NCBI GenBank assembly: GCA_937120475.1
Contig: CAKZJV010000007.1
Coordinates: 698,068-762,067, forward strand
Source: an uncultured Cryomorphaceae bacterium
GTDB lineage: Bacteria > Bacteroidota > Bacteroidia > Flavobacteriales > Schleiferiaceae
Reading direction: 5' to 3'
Length of the DNA: 64,000 nucleotides
A model generated the notes under the pieces. The model ran no database searches. It was not told where the DNA came from and was given only the letters and a program-made list of their open reading frames with translations. The translations under genes and the position numbers were made by a program. Shown here one piece after another: positions 19,016-28,292 of this stretch; position 1 is the stretch's first letter, and each line of letters opens with the position of its first letter.

Positions 19016-19831
19016 TTATTTATCTCCTAAAATGATGGGTAAACCATCTTTACCACTACCAACCACAACCACCTTGGTGTTGTTCGATTCGGCCAGCTTC
19101 AAGGTGGCTTCAATACCTTTTTCGCGCAGTATTTTATCCGTAAGTGCAGAGTTTATGATGTTGTAGGCCTGGGCCTTTCCTTCTGCTTCTATTTTGAGGC
19201 GCTGAGCTTCCTTTTGGGCCCGTGACAACTTAAACTCATATTCCAGTGAAGCCTGCTCCTGCTCCAGCTTACGTTCAATGGCCGCCCTTAACTTGGGGGG
19301 CAATTGAATATCGCGGATCAGTACCGCATCCAGTATCAGGTTTTTTTCCTGCAGTGCCTTGGAGGTGCGGCTGAAGATTTCATCTTGTATAGACTCGCGT
19401 TTGGTGGAATACAGTTCATCCGGCAGGTACTTACCGATTACTTCGCGGGTGGCCGAACGTATTTCCGGAACAATAATGCGCTCGTGGTAGTTGGGCCCCA
19501 CTTCATCGTGCAAGTAACCGATTTCATCATCCACCGGCTTATAGCGGTACGATAGCTCGGCTTTAATGGTCAAGCCATTTTTAGAGAGTACCTCCATACT
19601 GCCAACGGCCTCCTTTATCTTTACATCGTAAACATATACGTTGTCCCACGGCCATTTAACGTGAAAACCCTGCCCGTAAACGGTTTCTTTATCCAAACCT
19701 CCCTGGAATTTACGGAAGATCAAACCCTTTTCCCCGGGGTTGATGGTGTAGGTTATGGCGCTCCACGCCAATATTATTCCTAGTAATATCACGAAGGACA
19801 CTACGATAATCCCTGTTCTGCGTTGACTCAT
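19016..19831 (-). CDS. Prohibitin-like SPFH-domain membrane protein
   Basis: 271 residues from ATG 19831. One N-terminal membrane helix (GIIVVSFVILLGIILAWSAI) is followed by the SPFH/band-7 domain (NPGEKGLIFRKFQGGLDKETVYGQGFHVKWPWD) and a long helical region rich in E, A, K and Q (LEQEQASLEYEFKLSRAQKEAQRLKIEAEGKA). This is the prohibitin architecture; such proteins form large membrane rings that scaffold proteases or organise the membrane. A TTG at 19855 would add eight residues and overlap the upstream gene; ATG 19831 starts 10 nt after that stop. Likely co-transcribed with the upstream gene. Confidence 0.85.
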   Translation of the reverse strand: MSQRRTGIIVVSFVILLGIILAWSAITYTINPGEKGLIFRKFQGGLDKETVYGQGFHVKWPWDNVYVYDVKIKEAVGSMEVLSKNGLTIKAELSYRYKPVDDEIGYLHDEVGPNYHERIIVPEIRSATREVIGKYLPDELYSTKRESIQDEIFSRTSKALQEKNLILDAVLIRDIQLPPKLRAAIERKLEQEQASLEYEFKLSRAQKEAQRLKIEAEGKAQAYNIINSALTDKILREKGIEATLKLAESNNTKVVVVGSGKDGLPIILGDK

Positions 19832-19841
19832 GTTGTTCGAT

Positions 19842-21884
19842 TTAATATTTACCAAAGTACTTCCTTAAGCCCCATTCGGCCGCCAAAAGAATCAGTAAAA
19901 TAAAGAATAAGAATTTTTTATTGAGCAAAGAACTGATGGACGTTTGCAATCGCTGAATACTTTTTGCCGATGAACTGCCCAGCAGGTCGGCCTGCAGGCT
20001 TTCCAGTGCCGTGGATTTATAAAAGCTTCCTTCGCTTTCCCGGGCTATGGCTCTCAATACATCGTGACGTGCTACCAGGTCGGCTTGTTCCACCCGTATT
20101 TCCTCCACCGCGAAGGCTCCGGATCGGCTGAAATCATCCTGCCCCAAACGTGTTTTGGCCGTCCAGGTATAATTGGCCGGAGGCAGGTTGCCCGCATCCA
20201 GTCGGTATGCGGTGCTGGTTTTACTGAAATTGAACCGGTACTCCTTCCCTTCATCTGACCGGATTGTTACTTCTACTTCAGGACTATTATCCAGCTCCAG
20301 GGAAGGGTTGTACAACCGGGCCGTCATCAATATAGGCTCACCACTGTTGTAGCGCGAATCCGCTTCTACTACAAAACGCTGGTCTTCGGTACGGGCAGTA
20401 AGGTATTGTACGGTTTGGGCTATGAGTTCGTCAAAACGCTGGAAGGAATTATTTTGCCGGTAGTCGTAAATGCGCCATTGCCATAAGCCGTTGGCCAGCA
20501 GTACGGCCGATCGCTGCTCGTCATTACGGAAAAACCAAAGCGGTTCCTGGGTTTCAACCTGTCCTATTTTTTTGTTGAGGAAAGGCTGAACTACCCCATT
20601 GGGTTGAATTCTTCCGTACGGCATTTGGAGAGGTGGCAAATTTCTCAGGAAATCACGGGTGTTTTCACTCAGGTTAAAAAGGCTGAATCCGTTTTGATAA
20701 GAACCACTCACCTGCTCCAGGTCACCGCGACCCGGGCGTACCCCTCCGAATTTCTCGAAAACCACCGGCTGCGAAGCGGGGCCGTCAATAAGCCAGTAAG
20801 GTTTGTTCTTTACAAACTCCATCATACTGGTGGTAGGGCTAAATAAAATGTAAAGGTCGGCTGGCTCATCGTTTTGAAAAGACCCCCAAAGGCCACTTTG
20901 TACCTCGTATTTGTCCAGTTTTCCCAGGGCAATGGCTACGGCACTCATATCCGGATGGGGGCTGCTGCCGGTAATCCATATTTTCTTGCGATTATCGATT
21001 ACCTCAATGGAAAAAGCCTGGCTGTTATTCCCGGTCTGCTCTTCTTCACCCGCTTCCAAACGGACGAAGTAACGCTGCAAGCCCACTTCCTTAGCCGGTA
21101 GGTAGGTTTCTATTTTTTGAAAGTAATTGTCGCCTTCAGCCCGGCCACTTTCTGAAAACAGCACCGTACCCGAGCGGTTAGTTACGCTAACCCTGAAGTT
21201 GCGGCCATTCATTTTCCGGCCCCGCAGGTTGATCTCTAAGGGAAACTGGTTATTGAGGTAGGTCAACTCGTTGTGTACCAGCTTTTCAATAAAAAAGTCC
21301 TGTTTTACCGAAGTATCACCTACACCAACGGTATAAATTGGGTAAGGGCTGTTACCCGCCTGGTAAACCGGGTTGGCACCACGGTTGTAAATACCATCTG
21401 AAACCACAACCACACCCCCTACATTCTGGTTATAGTATTGTTGCTCAAGGCCCTGCAGTGCCCCGGCTAAATCGGTTTGCAGGCCTTCAAATGAGCCGGG
21501 TTCATAGGCCTGTAGCTCCGAATCAAAACTCATCTTCCGCACATCGTATTTTTCACCCAATGCTGTGCTTACCTCCGCTAACCGCTGCGAATAGAACGCT
21601 TTTACCTGGGCTGAATCCTCCAGGGAGGTAACGGACGAGGAACGATCTTCGAGCCAGAGTAAAAGCGGTTTTTCGTCTATTCTTTTCGAAATTTTAAGCA
21701 GCGGAGCCAGTAGTAATAAGGCTACTATAAAGAGGGTAAGAAATCGCAGTGCCGCCAATGACCAGCGTTGGCTTTTGTTAAACTCCCTACCGCCCAGGTA
21801 AAATACGGCTACTGCTCCAGCCACACCGAGCAATATGGGTGCTATCCACCAGGGCGAATATTCAAAGTAGAGATTGGAGATCAA
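19842..21884 (-). CDS. VWA-like membrane protein (Bacteroidota BatA-type architecture)
   Basis: 680 residues. Two N-terminal membrane helices (WWIAPILLGVAGAVAVFYL and FLTLFIVALLLLAPLL) precede a von Willebrand-A-like domain with LLWLEDRSSSV, a degenerate MIDAS start, and VGGVVVVSDGIYNRG. Beta-sandwich-like regions follow, then a final helix (FLFFILLILLAAEWGL). The layout is like the large VWA/BatA and glutamine-amidotransferase-like membrane proteins in this phylum. Start is TTG at 21884: the in-frame TAA is six codons upstream and the next Met is far inside. Function not known; the prohibitin-like gene follows. Confidence 0.7.
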   Translation of the reverse strand: MISNLYFEYSPWWIAPILLGVAGAVAVFYLGGREFNKSQRWSLAALRFLTLFIVALLLLAPLLKISKRIDEKPLLLWLEDRSSSVTSLEDSAQVKAFYSQRLAEVSTALGEKYDVRKMSFDSELQAYEPGSFEGLQTDLAGALQGLEQQYYNQNVGGVVVVSDGIYNRGANPVYQAGNSPYPIYTVGVGDTSVKQDFFIEKLVHNELTYLNNQFPLEINLRGRKMNGRNFRVSVTNRSGTVLFSESGRAEGDNYFQKIETYLPAKEVGLQRYFVRLEAGEEEQTGNNSQAFSIEVIDNRKKIWITGSSPHPDMSAVAIALGKLDKYEVQSGLWGSFQNDEPADLYILFSPTTSMMEFVKNKPYWLIDGPASQPVVFEKFGGVRPGRGDLEQVSGSYQNGFSLFNLSENTRDFLRNLPPLQMPYGRIQPNGVVQPFLNKKIGQVETQEPLWFFRNDEQRSAVLLANGLWQWRIYDYRQNNSFQRFDELIAQTVQYLTARTEDQRFVVEADSRYNSGEPILMTARLYNPSLELDNSPEVEVTIRSDEGKEYRFNFSKTSTAYRLDAGNLPPANYTWTAKTRLGQDDFSRSGAFAVEEIRVEQADLVARHDVLRAIARESEGSFYKSTALESLQADLLGSSSAKSIQRLQTSISSLLNKKFLFFILLILLAAEWGLRKYFGKY

Positions 21885-21911
21885 GTTGGATTTGCTGCTT
21901 TAAAAATAGGA

Positions 21912-22658
21912 TCAGGTAAGCATTCCACCATCCACGTGCAGCGTTTGCCCAGTGATGTATGAAGACCAGTCGGAGGCCAGGAATAAACAAGCTTGCGCCA
22001 CATCTTCAGGGGTACCCCCTCTTTTCAAAGGAATAGCATCACGCCAGCCTTGTACCGTGGCCTCATCGAGTTTACCGGTCATTTCAGTTTCTATAAAACC
22101 GGGAGCAATGGCATTGCAACGGATGTTACGGGAACCCAGCTCCAGGGCTATGGACTTGGTAAAACCGATAATACCCGCTTTGGAGGCGGCATAGTTTGAT
22201 TGCCCGGCATTACCCTTTACACCAACCACCGAGCTGATATTAATAATGGAGCCCTTGCGTTGCTTGAGCATAGTGCGCTGCACGGCTTTGGTTAAGTTGA
22301 AAACGGACTTAAGGTTGACCTGTACCACCTTATCAAAATCCTCTTCACTCATGCGCATCAGCAAATTATCACGCGTTACACCGGCATTGTTTACCACTAC
22401 ATCGATGCTCCCGAAGTCGTTCAACACATCGGCAACCAGTTGCTCGGCCGAACTGTATTCCGAAGCGTCACTGCGATAGCCTTTTACCTGAACACCACTT
22501 TTTGATAGTTCTTTCTCAAAGGCCTCGGCCTGTTCTACCGATGATAGGTAAGTAAAGGCCACGTTAGCGCCTTGTTCGGCAAAAGCCTCGGCTATACCTT
22601 TACCGATGCCCTTGGAAGCCCCGGTAATGATAGCTGTTTTTCCCGCTAATAGTTTCAT
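21912..22658 (-). CDS. fabG: 3-oxoacyl-ACP reductase
   Basis: 248 residues, classical SDR. TGASKGIGKGIAEAF binds NADPH; the catalytic set is NNAGVTRDN, ISSVVG (Ser) and YAASK (Tyr/Lys). The C-terminal GFIETEMTGKL and GQTLHVDGGM are typical of FabG. It reduces 3-oxoacyl-ACP in fatty acid elongation. ATG 22658 has a perfect -7 box upstream (TATCTTTG, 22677-22684, minus strand), giving a UTR of about 15 nt. It may be the first gene of a run with the VWA-like and prohibitin-like genes (27 and 10 nt gaps). Confidence 0.93.
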   Translation of the reverse strand: MKLLAGKTAIITGASKGIGKGIAEAFAEQGANVAFTYLSSVEQAEAFEKELSKSGVQVKGYRSDASEYSSAEQLVADVLNDFGSIDVVVNNAGVTRDNLLMRMSEEDFDKVVQVNLKSVFNLTKAVQRTMLKQRKGSIINISSVVGVKGNAGQSNYAASKAGIIGFTKSIALELGSRNIRCNAIAPGFIETEMTGKLDEATVQGWRDAIPLKRGGTPEDVAQACLFLASDWSSYITGQTLHVDGGMLT

Positions 22659-22676
22659 GTTGGATACAATTTAGGC

Positions 22677-22684
22677 CAAAGATA
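22677..22684 (-). promoter_or_regulatory. -7 box of fabG
   Basis: TATCTTTG on the minus strand is a perfect TAnnTTTG match 18 nt before the fabG ATG. Confidence 0.55.
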
Positions 22685-22901
22685 GGGTTCTTGCTTAACC
22701 TGATTCCACCGCAAACCAGTTATAAGTGGTAATCATTGATGGAGTGAAAGGCGTAAATCAGAATTTAACCATCCTGCCGAAATTTTACGGTTTGATTATC
22801 AGCATTCTACAACTTTATTAGCTTTATCTCCTAAAATCACCCAACCCTTGGCTTAATTTTAGTGTCAGGGTTAATAAGAACATTAAATCCTTTTTAATCC
22901 C

Positions 22902-23933
22902 ATGAAAAAAATTACCCTCTTAGCCTTAACTTTTGGATGGTGCCTGAGCCTTACAGCCCAGGAAGATCCGATTTCCAGAACGCTATTTCAACAACTCTGG
23001 CCGGATATCATAACGCATGACTCCATTGTATATTCAGAAGATACGGGTGCAGCTTTTTTTCCTGAAACCATGGTTTCCATTTGGTTATTCGCCAATGATC
23101 AGTATGATTCCGCGAAAATTTATGACCAGGGAACCCTAAGCGGAATTTACGATGGTGAGCATTACCCGGATAGTACCGTTGTATTCGACATGTATAACTT
23201 TTTTGGACCCCTGGACACCGCTGGTAAGTATGTATTTCTGCATGGTGCCAACGGAAGAGACACTGCAATGCTACAGTATTACTTCAACGGTTCTGATTTT
23301 GAGCTAGAGCAAAAATTAAAATTGAACTACAGTAGTAACGGGGAGCTCAATAACATTGAGATATTTCTTGATCTTTTCGGTAGCGGCAGCTTGAGCCTTT
23401 ATGGTGCCTATGATTTTTACCGTTCCGCCAACCGGGTGGATAGCCTCATCTTCAGTGATGTTTTTTCAGGCGTTTTTGTAAAAATCATTAATGAATATGT
23501 GAATAACCGCCTGGAAACGTCTTACTTTCTGGAGTTAGACAGTGCTGATTTTGATACCACCGGTTTGTACAATTTTACCTATAACAGCCAGGGAGAAATT
23601 ATCATAGTTCATGAAAACTACTACGAGGAGTCATCCGGTAGCTTCGAACTGGATTACAACTGGTATTATTATCAACGGCAGAATACCAACATCAGCCGCC
23701 CTGAGGCCAGGTCCAAAGGCTTAAGCCTTTACCCTAGCCCGGTGCAGGAATATTTCCGATTAGAAGGAGCGGATTCAATGGAACACTTCAGGATACTTTC
23801 CAGCAATGGCCAGGTGCTTATGCAGGGAAAACTAGACCATGAGGTGAGTGTTTCCGGATTACCGAAAGGAATATACCTACTGGAACTTTCCAATGACCTT
23901 GAAAAGCAGGTAACCCGTTTCCAGAAATTTTAA
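22902..23933 (+). CDS. T9SS-exported protein with type A sorting domain
   Basis: 343 residues. A signal peptide (MKKITLLALTFGWCLSLTAQ) is followed by about 240 residues with many aromatic/acidic repeats of the type YNFTYNSQGEIIIVHENYYEE, resembling the short beta strands of surface proteins. The C-terminus is a T9SS type A sorting domain: LSLYPSPVQEYFRLEG, FRILSSNGQVLMQGKL, VSVSGLPKGIYLLELS. Such proteins cross the outer membrane by the T9SS and are often anchored. The substrate-binding function of the middle is unknown. A very strong terminator follows at 23953-23984. Confidence 0.82.
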   Translation: MKKITLLALTFGWCLSLTAQEDPISRTLFQQLWPDIITHDSIVYSEDTGAAFFPETMVSIWLFANDQYDSAKIYDQGTLSGIYDGEHYPDSTVVFDMYNFFGPLDTAGKYVFLHGANGRDTAMLQYYFNGSDFELEQKLKLNYSSNGELNNIEIFLDLFGSGSLSLYGAYDFYRSANRVDSLIFSDVFSGVFVKIINEYVNNRLETSYFLELDSADFDTTGLYNFTYNSQGEIIIVHENYYEESSGSFELDYNWYYYQRQNTNISRPEARSKGLSLYPSPVQEYFRLEGADSMEHFRILSSNGQVLMQGKLDHEVSVSGLPKGIYLLELSNDLEKQVTRFQKF

Positions 23934-23952
23934 AGCATCCTATTTTTAAAGA

Positions 23953-23984
23953 AAAACGCCCCCCGATTGATCGGGGGGCGTTTT
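23953..23984. terminator. Bidirectional intrinsic terminator
   Basis: A 14-bp perfect stem (AAAACGCCCCCCGA / TCGGGGGGCGTTTT) with loop TTGA is T-flanked on both strands, so it serves both the T9SS gene (plus) and the thioesterase gene (minus). Its core is the reverse complement of the hairpin at 24443-24468. Confidence 0.9.
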
Positions 23985-23988
23985 ATTT

Positions 23989-24426
23989 TCAATGGTCGTA
24001 GTACGAAAAGTCGTCCGTTTTAGGCATGGCTTCAATGGTTTTTGAACCGAGTTGAGGTGGTGCGGTAATTTTTCTTTTTTCGGTATCTATAAACGCACCC
24101 TCTACGTTGATTATAGCACAAAGTTCCTCGCCCCTCCAAAGGTGATGACGCATTCCAAAGCGGGAGTAATCACTTTTCAGGCGGCTGAGCTGTACGTCCA
24201 TAGTCAGCGTATCACCATAGCGTACCTCCCTTTTAAAAAGGGCTTCTTCACGAAACAGTACGGGCCCGAATTTATGTTTCAGCATTTCTGCCGGGGTTAA
24301 ACCATTTTGCATCAGGAAATCCATGCGTAGCTTGGCCCCCAGGTCGTAGTACACGGAATGGCGAATGTGGAAGTTGGGGTCCATATCACTCCATCGCAAT
24401 TGTATCTCAGTCTTGAATTGTTTCAT
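23989..24426 (-). CDS. Hotdog-fold acyl-CoA thioesterase (4HBT-like)
   Basis: 145 residues in one hotdog domain: LRWSDMDPNFHIRHSVYYDLG near the start supplies the catalytic Asp and the helix typical of the 4-hydroxybenzoyl-CoA thioesterase group, followed by FKREVRYGDTLTMDVQL and LCAIINVEGAFIDTEKRK. It hydrolyses an acyl thioester; the chain is unknown. The FabG and FabH genes nearby suggest fatty-acid context but are not adjacent. It is bracketed by two inverted copies of nearly the same terminator. Confidence 0.85.
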   Translation of the reverse strand: MKQFKTEIQLRWSDMDPNFHIRHSVYYDLGAKLRMDFLMQNGLTPAEMLKHKFGPVLFREEALFKREVRYGDTLTMDVQLSRLKSDYSRFGMRHHLWRGEELCAIINVEGAFIDTEKRKITAPPQLGSKTIEAMPKTDDFSYYDH

Positions 24427-24442
24427 ATTCTCAGGATTAAAA

Positions 24443-24468
24443 AAAGCCCCCGATCAATCGGGGGCTTT
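24443..24468 (-). terminator. Intrinsic terminator of the dipeptidyl peptidase III gene
   Basis: AAAGCCCCCGAT / ATCGGGGGCTTT, 12-bp stem with a 2-nt loop, 5 nt after the stop. Its core matches the inverse of the hairpin at 23953-23984 with one base pair less. Confidence 0.88.
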
Positions 24469-24472
24469 CATT

Positions 24473-26533
24473 TTATTTTAAAAAGGAGTATTGATCTCCG
24501 TACATCAACATTTGTTCGGTAAAATCGGTGGGGTAAACAATTTCGATATCCGTAATACTATCCCCTTCCATTATCGGTTTCATTTCGGGCTGTATAAAAC
24601 CTGCGTAAGGCGCAATCTTAAACTGGGCGGAACGCTCCAGCACTTCCTTATGTATAGCCGGATCGACTCTAACACCGTAAGTTTCCACCAACTGGCGGCC
24701 GGTCTCGTAATCTCCTTCGGATTTTATGCGCTGGATTTCCCTTAATTGCTGACCGAATATTTCACGCAATTTCTGGTAATCGTTCACCACGAAATAGGTT
24801 TTACCATTGAGATTTTTCTTTTCGATTACATTTTCCTCCTTGCCCATGTCATAGGCCCAGGCAGCTACCAACTGGCGGTTACGCATGTGGTCTTCTTCTA
24901 TATCATCGCCTACTTCCAGCCTGCGCAGTTGCAGCATAAGTCCGTTGCGGATGTAACTGTCGTACTCGGCCATCCCCACGGCCATAGTATCGATTAGGCC
25001 AAGTTCCTTCAGTTTGGGGTCCATAATGTAGTACAGGGCCACCAGGTCAGCACGTCCTTCCTCCAGGGTGGAAGCATAATTTTTCAAGGTTTCCTTGGTG
25101 GTACCCACCCCGGGATTGATCTTCCCACTGGCGTGGCCCACCACTTCGTGCAGGGCAGTGTGCATTTTACTGCTGATATCGCTGTGTTTTTTAGCACGTT
25201 CCAATTCTTCCTTGCTGAAGGTAAACTCTTCCAGGAAACCGGCACCTTTGGCGTGCTCATAGGCATTTTCAATGTTGGCCAGGCTTACCGATTTAGAACC
25301 ATGCTGTACCCTAATCCAGTTGGCATTCGGCAAATTCACACCAATGGGAGTTGCGGGTGTAGTAGCCCCGGCTTCGCCTACCACATTGATCATTTTATAG
25401 GACACCCCTACCACATTGGGCTTTTTGTGCTCCTCCATAATCGGTGAATTATCCTCAAAATACTGGATGTTCTCACTGATTACCTTCATCTTTTCACTGG
25501 CATCGAGGTCTTTCACCTGTACTACGGTTTCGTAGGTAGCTTTATACCCTAACGGGTCGTCATATACCTCAATAAAGGAATTGATGTAGTCGATATCACT
25601 GGCAGTATCGTTCACCCAGGCAATATTGTACTCATCCCAGGTTTTAAGGTCACCGGTTTTATAGTATTCAATCAGTAAACCAAGGGCTTTCGCCTGCTGG
25701 TCGTTTTCCGCTACTCCTTTGGCCTTTTCCAGCCAACCGATGATTTCCTGAATGGCCGGTCCGTACATACCATCGGCCGTCCATTTACGCTCTTCGATAC
25801 CGTTTTCGGTGCGCACCAGTTTGGAGTTCAAGCCGTAGCTTATGGGGGTTGGGTTGGAAGGGTCGATAAGGCTCTTGTAGAAATCCTCCGCTTCCTTTTG
25901 AGTAATACCGGGATCGTAAAAGTTAACCGCTGAGGTAAGCAACAGATCCACTCCATCCGCCTTGTTTACCTTTTTGTTATCCTGATCGTTGAAAATAACC
26001 GCCTTAGCCTCAGCACTTATGCTTACTTCACTTTCGGCCAGCAGCTTATCCAGGTAGGCTTCGCTGAAACCCGGTTTAAGCTTGGTATTGGAGTAGTGAT
26101 GGTGAATACCGTTGCTGAACCATACCCGCTTGGTGTACACCATAAAACGGTCCCACTCGCTCATGGCCTCTTCCTCACCTTCCCTTTTTTGAGACTCGCC
26201 TTGCGGAGCATCGGTATCTTTATAATGTTTAACTATACTTTCGAGTGCCTTACGAATTTCGAGGTTGTGCCGGTAAAACTGGTCCCAGGTGATATCACGG
26301 CCCGCAAGACCGGCCTGAGTAAGGTAGTAAGCCAGTTTCTTTTGACGAAGGCTCAGCTTTTCCCAACCTTCTATTTGATAGCGCAGTATGCGCAAGTCGG
26401 CAAACTGCTCGGTTTGCCATTGAAAATCATCGTGTGATTCTTTATCTGTCATTTCTATGTTTTCGTTTTTTGGGTTCGCACAACTCCCTAGTATAAGAGA
26501 CAGTGCCACCGTGGCCAAACTCAATTTTTTCAT
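24473..26533 (-). CDS. Dipeptidyl peptidase III-like (M49) lipoprotein
   Basis: 686 residues. The signal peptide ends in a lipobox (LGSCA, Cys near residue 18), so it is a lipoprotein. HEVVGH (residues 462-467) is the HExxGH zinc motif unique to M49, and EEGRAD (491-496) is the matching EExxAD third-ligand motif. DPP III removes dipeptides from the N-terminus of short peptides. Members in Bacteroidota are sometimes annotated as dihydrofolate reductase, which nothing here supports. A box CGAAGATA (minus strand reading TATCTTCG) lies at 26556-26563. Likely envelope peptide degradation. Confidence 0.88.
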   Translation of the reverse strand: MKKLSLATVALSLILGSCANPKNENIEMTDKESHDDFQWQTEQFADLRILRYQIEGWEKLSLRQKKLAYYLTQAGLAGRDITWDQFYRHNLEIRKALESIVKHYKDTDAPQGESQKREGEEEAMSEWDRFMVYTKRVWFSNGIHHHYSNTKLKPGFSEAYLDKLLAESEVSISAEAKAVIFNDQDNKKVNKADGVDLLLTSAVNFYDPGITQKEAEDFYKSLIDPSNPTPISYGLNSKLVRTENGIEERKWTADGMYGPAIQEIIGWLEKAKGVAENDQQAKALGLLIEYYKTGDLKTWDEYNIAWVNDTASDIDYINSFIEVYDDPLGYKATYETVVQVKDLDASEKMKVISENIQYFEDNSPIMEEHKKPNVVGVSYKMINVVGEAGATTPATPIGVNLPNANWIRVQHGSKSVSLANIENAYEHAKGAGFLEEFTFSKEELERAKKHSDISSKMHTALHEVVGHASGKINPGVGTTKETLKNYASTLEEGRADLVALYYIMDPKLKELGLIDTMAVGMAEYDSYIRNGLMLQLRRLEVGDDIEEDHMRNRQLVAAWAYDMGKEENVIEKKNLNGKTYFVVNDYQKLREIFGQQLREIQRIKSEGDYETGRQLVETYGVRVDPAIHKEVLERSAQFKIAPYAGFIQPEMKPIMEGDSITDIEIVYPTDFTEQMLMYGDQYSFLK

Positions 26534-26622
26534 TGGATTTCGATAATTAGAGGCCCGAAGATAAGGAGAATGTAGAATGCTGCTTTAGTATTCCCCCTGA
26601 ATGTTTATCTACGGCCAGGTTC

Positions 26623-28218
26623 CTATTTCTGCCTGATAAGGGTAAACCTAAAATCCAGCGGGTTCAAACTTTGCATTAATTTCTCCAGCCACGCCTCACC
26701 GTATTCTTCGTAATACTGTATGAAGTTATCGTGGCGCTCCTGTAAACCTCCACCGGGGAACAGTTGCAGGTACAAGTCTTCCAAACGTTGCATGGTATCG
26801 CTATGCTTGCGCTTTTCGGCCCGTATCAGTTTTTTCCGCAGCTTATCCAAACCATTGAGTTGCTTTTGCCGCTGGGCATTTACCGCACCCAACATACTTT
26901 TATCGGTTAGGTGGGCCACTTCTTCCAACTCATCAAACATTTTTTGCAATTTGGACTGGTAAGGTTCCAGTGCGGGGTTCACCGGTGCGGTTTCCGCGGC
27001 CAGTTTGCCTTTAATCTGGTGGAGGGGTTGAAACAAATCCTGAATTTCCAACCCTAATTTAGAGAGCTTTTGCTCTTGCCGGTTAGTATAAAGGAGTGCC
27101 GAATTACGGAGTATCAACATAGGAAAAGGCACCGCCACCTTATTGAATAATGTTTTTAACTGCAGCCAATAAGCCAGTTCACCACCTCCACCAATGTAAG
27201 CCAGGTTAGGCAGTATAACTTCCTGGTACAAGGGCCTTAGAATAACATTGGGGCTGAAGCGTTCAGGGTGATTTTGAAGCTCCTCCAGTAATTCCGATCG
27301 GTTCCAGCGAATATCGGTATTGAGAACCTGCCATACTTTGCCATCGCTTTCAATCCTTTCGCGCAAGCCCTCCTTAATGTAAAACAGGTTGATGTCACGG
27401 GCATGTACCTGTTCGAAGTAATTATCGGACAACCAATCGGTGGTTGTTTTAACCGCAGCAGACGAAAGATTTTCCAGGAGATCCTTCTCAAAATAAGGGA
27501 TCATTACCTTTTTCAGCTCCACATCGTCACCATCCACAATTACCAATCCTTCGTGTGCAAAAAAGTGATGCACCAAATAGCGGGTAGCCTGTGCAAGGTT
27601 AGCTTGTTGAAGGTAGGCGGTTCGCAGGATTTTCAATAGATGCTTGGTGCGGGTGCCTGGCCCGGATAACTCTTCCAAGCGATCCAGTACCGGTGCCAGA
27701 CTATCCGTTTTCAGGCGACCTACCGGCCCGCTGGCTTCACGATCCCATACCAGCCTTCCGCCATCACGGTTTATGTGGTTGATCTCGGCAAAGTCATGAT
27801 CTTCCGTAGCCATCCAGTACACTGGTACAAAATCGTAATCCGGGTACTGCTGTTTTAGCCTCTTGCAAAGATTGATGACACTTACAATTTTGTAAAAAAA
27901 GTAGAGTGGTCCGGTAAAAAGGTTGAGCTGGTGGCCGGTGGTAATGGTAAAAGTTTTACTATTTGCAAGGTTTTCCAGGTTGTTTTGCAGAGCCTCGGTA
28001 ATCTCGAACCCTTGATACTGTTGTTGCAATTGCCGCTGTAAAAGCTCGCGATTTGCCCGTTCAAAACCAGACTTCTCTTCTATTTGATCCTCAAAATTCT
28101 CCAGGCTTGGAAAACGGTGGTAGAGATGCTGCAGCTCTGGTTTTTGATCCAGGTAATCGCAAATGAGTTTAGAAAAATAACCGGTGCTCCGGTAGGGAAT
28201 ACAATGCGTGTCATCCAT
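26623..28218 (-). CDS. bshC: Bacillithiol biosynthesis cysteine-adding enzyme
   Basis: 531 residues from ATG 28218. The core motif TITTGHQLNLFTGPLYFFYK and PVYWMATEDHDFAEINHI are diagnostic of BshC, with a C-terminal coiled-coil (KMFDELEEVAHLTDKSMLGAV). It joins cysteine to glucosaminyl-malate, the last step of bacillithiol synthesis, so the organism uses bacillithiol as its low-molecular-weight thiol. The TTG at 28236 is rejected because the perfect -7 box CAAAGCTA (minus strand TAGCTTTG, 28225-28232) lies between it and the ATG. That box ends 6 nt before the ATG, predicting a nearly leaderless mRNA. Confidence 0.93.
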   Translation of the reverse strand: MDDTHCIPYRSTGYFSKLICDYLDQKPELQHLYHRFPSLENFEDQIEEKSGFERANRELLQRQLQQQYQGFEITEALQNNLENLANSKTFTITTGHQLNLFTGPLYFFYKIVSVINLCKRLKQQYPDYDFVPVYWMATEDHDFAEINHINRDGGRLVWDREASGPVGRLKTDSLAPVLDRLEELSGPGTRTKHLLKILRTAYLQQANLAQATRYLVHHFFAHEGLVIVDGDDVELKKVMIPYFEKDLLENLSSAAVKTTTDWLSDNYFEQVHARDINLFYIKEGLRERIESDGKVWQVLNTDIRWNRSELLEELQNHPERFSPNVILRPLYQEVILPNLAYIGGGGELAYWLQLKTLFNKVAVPFPMLILRNSALLYTNRQEQKLSKLGLEIQDLFQPLHQIKGKLAAETAPVNPALEPYQSKLQKMFDELEEVAHLTDKSMLGAVNAQRQKQLNGLDKLRKKLIRAEKRKHSDTMQRLEDLYLQLFPGGGLQERHDNFIQYYEEYGEAWLEKLMQSLNPLDFRFTLIRQK

Positions 28219-28224
28219 AAGGCA

Positions 28225-28232
28225 CAAAGCTA
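28225..28232 (-). promoter_or_regulatory. -7 box of bshC
   Basis: TAGCTTTG on the minus strand, perfect TAnnTTTG, only 6 nt before the ATG at 28218. Confidence 0.6.
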
Positions 28233-28292
28233 GCAAACAGGCCTTTTCTGGCTTTGGTTCGTAAAGTTTGAAAACGATTTCATAGAACCCCT

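Noticed and set aside
24473-26533. Annotation as dihydrofolate reductase
   Set aside because: The HExxGH and EExxAD motifs and length fit M49 peptidase; no DHFR fold motif is present.
28219-28236. Six-codon extension of BshC to TTG 28236
   Set aside because: The perfect -7 box at 28225-28232 lies inside it; family members begin at the ATG.
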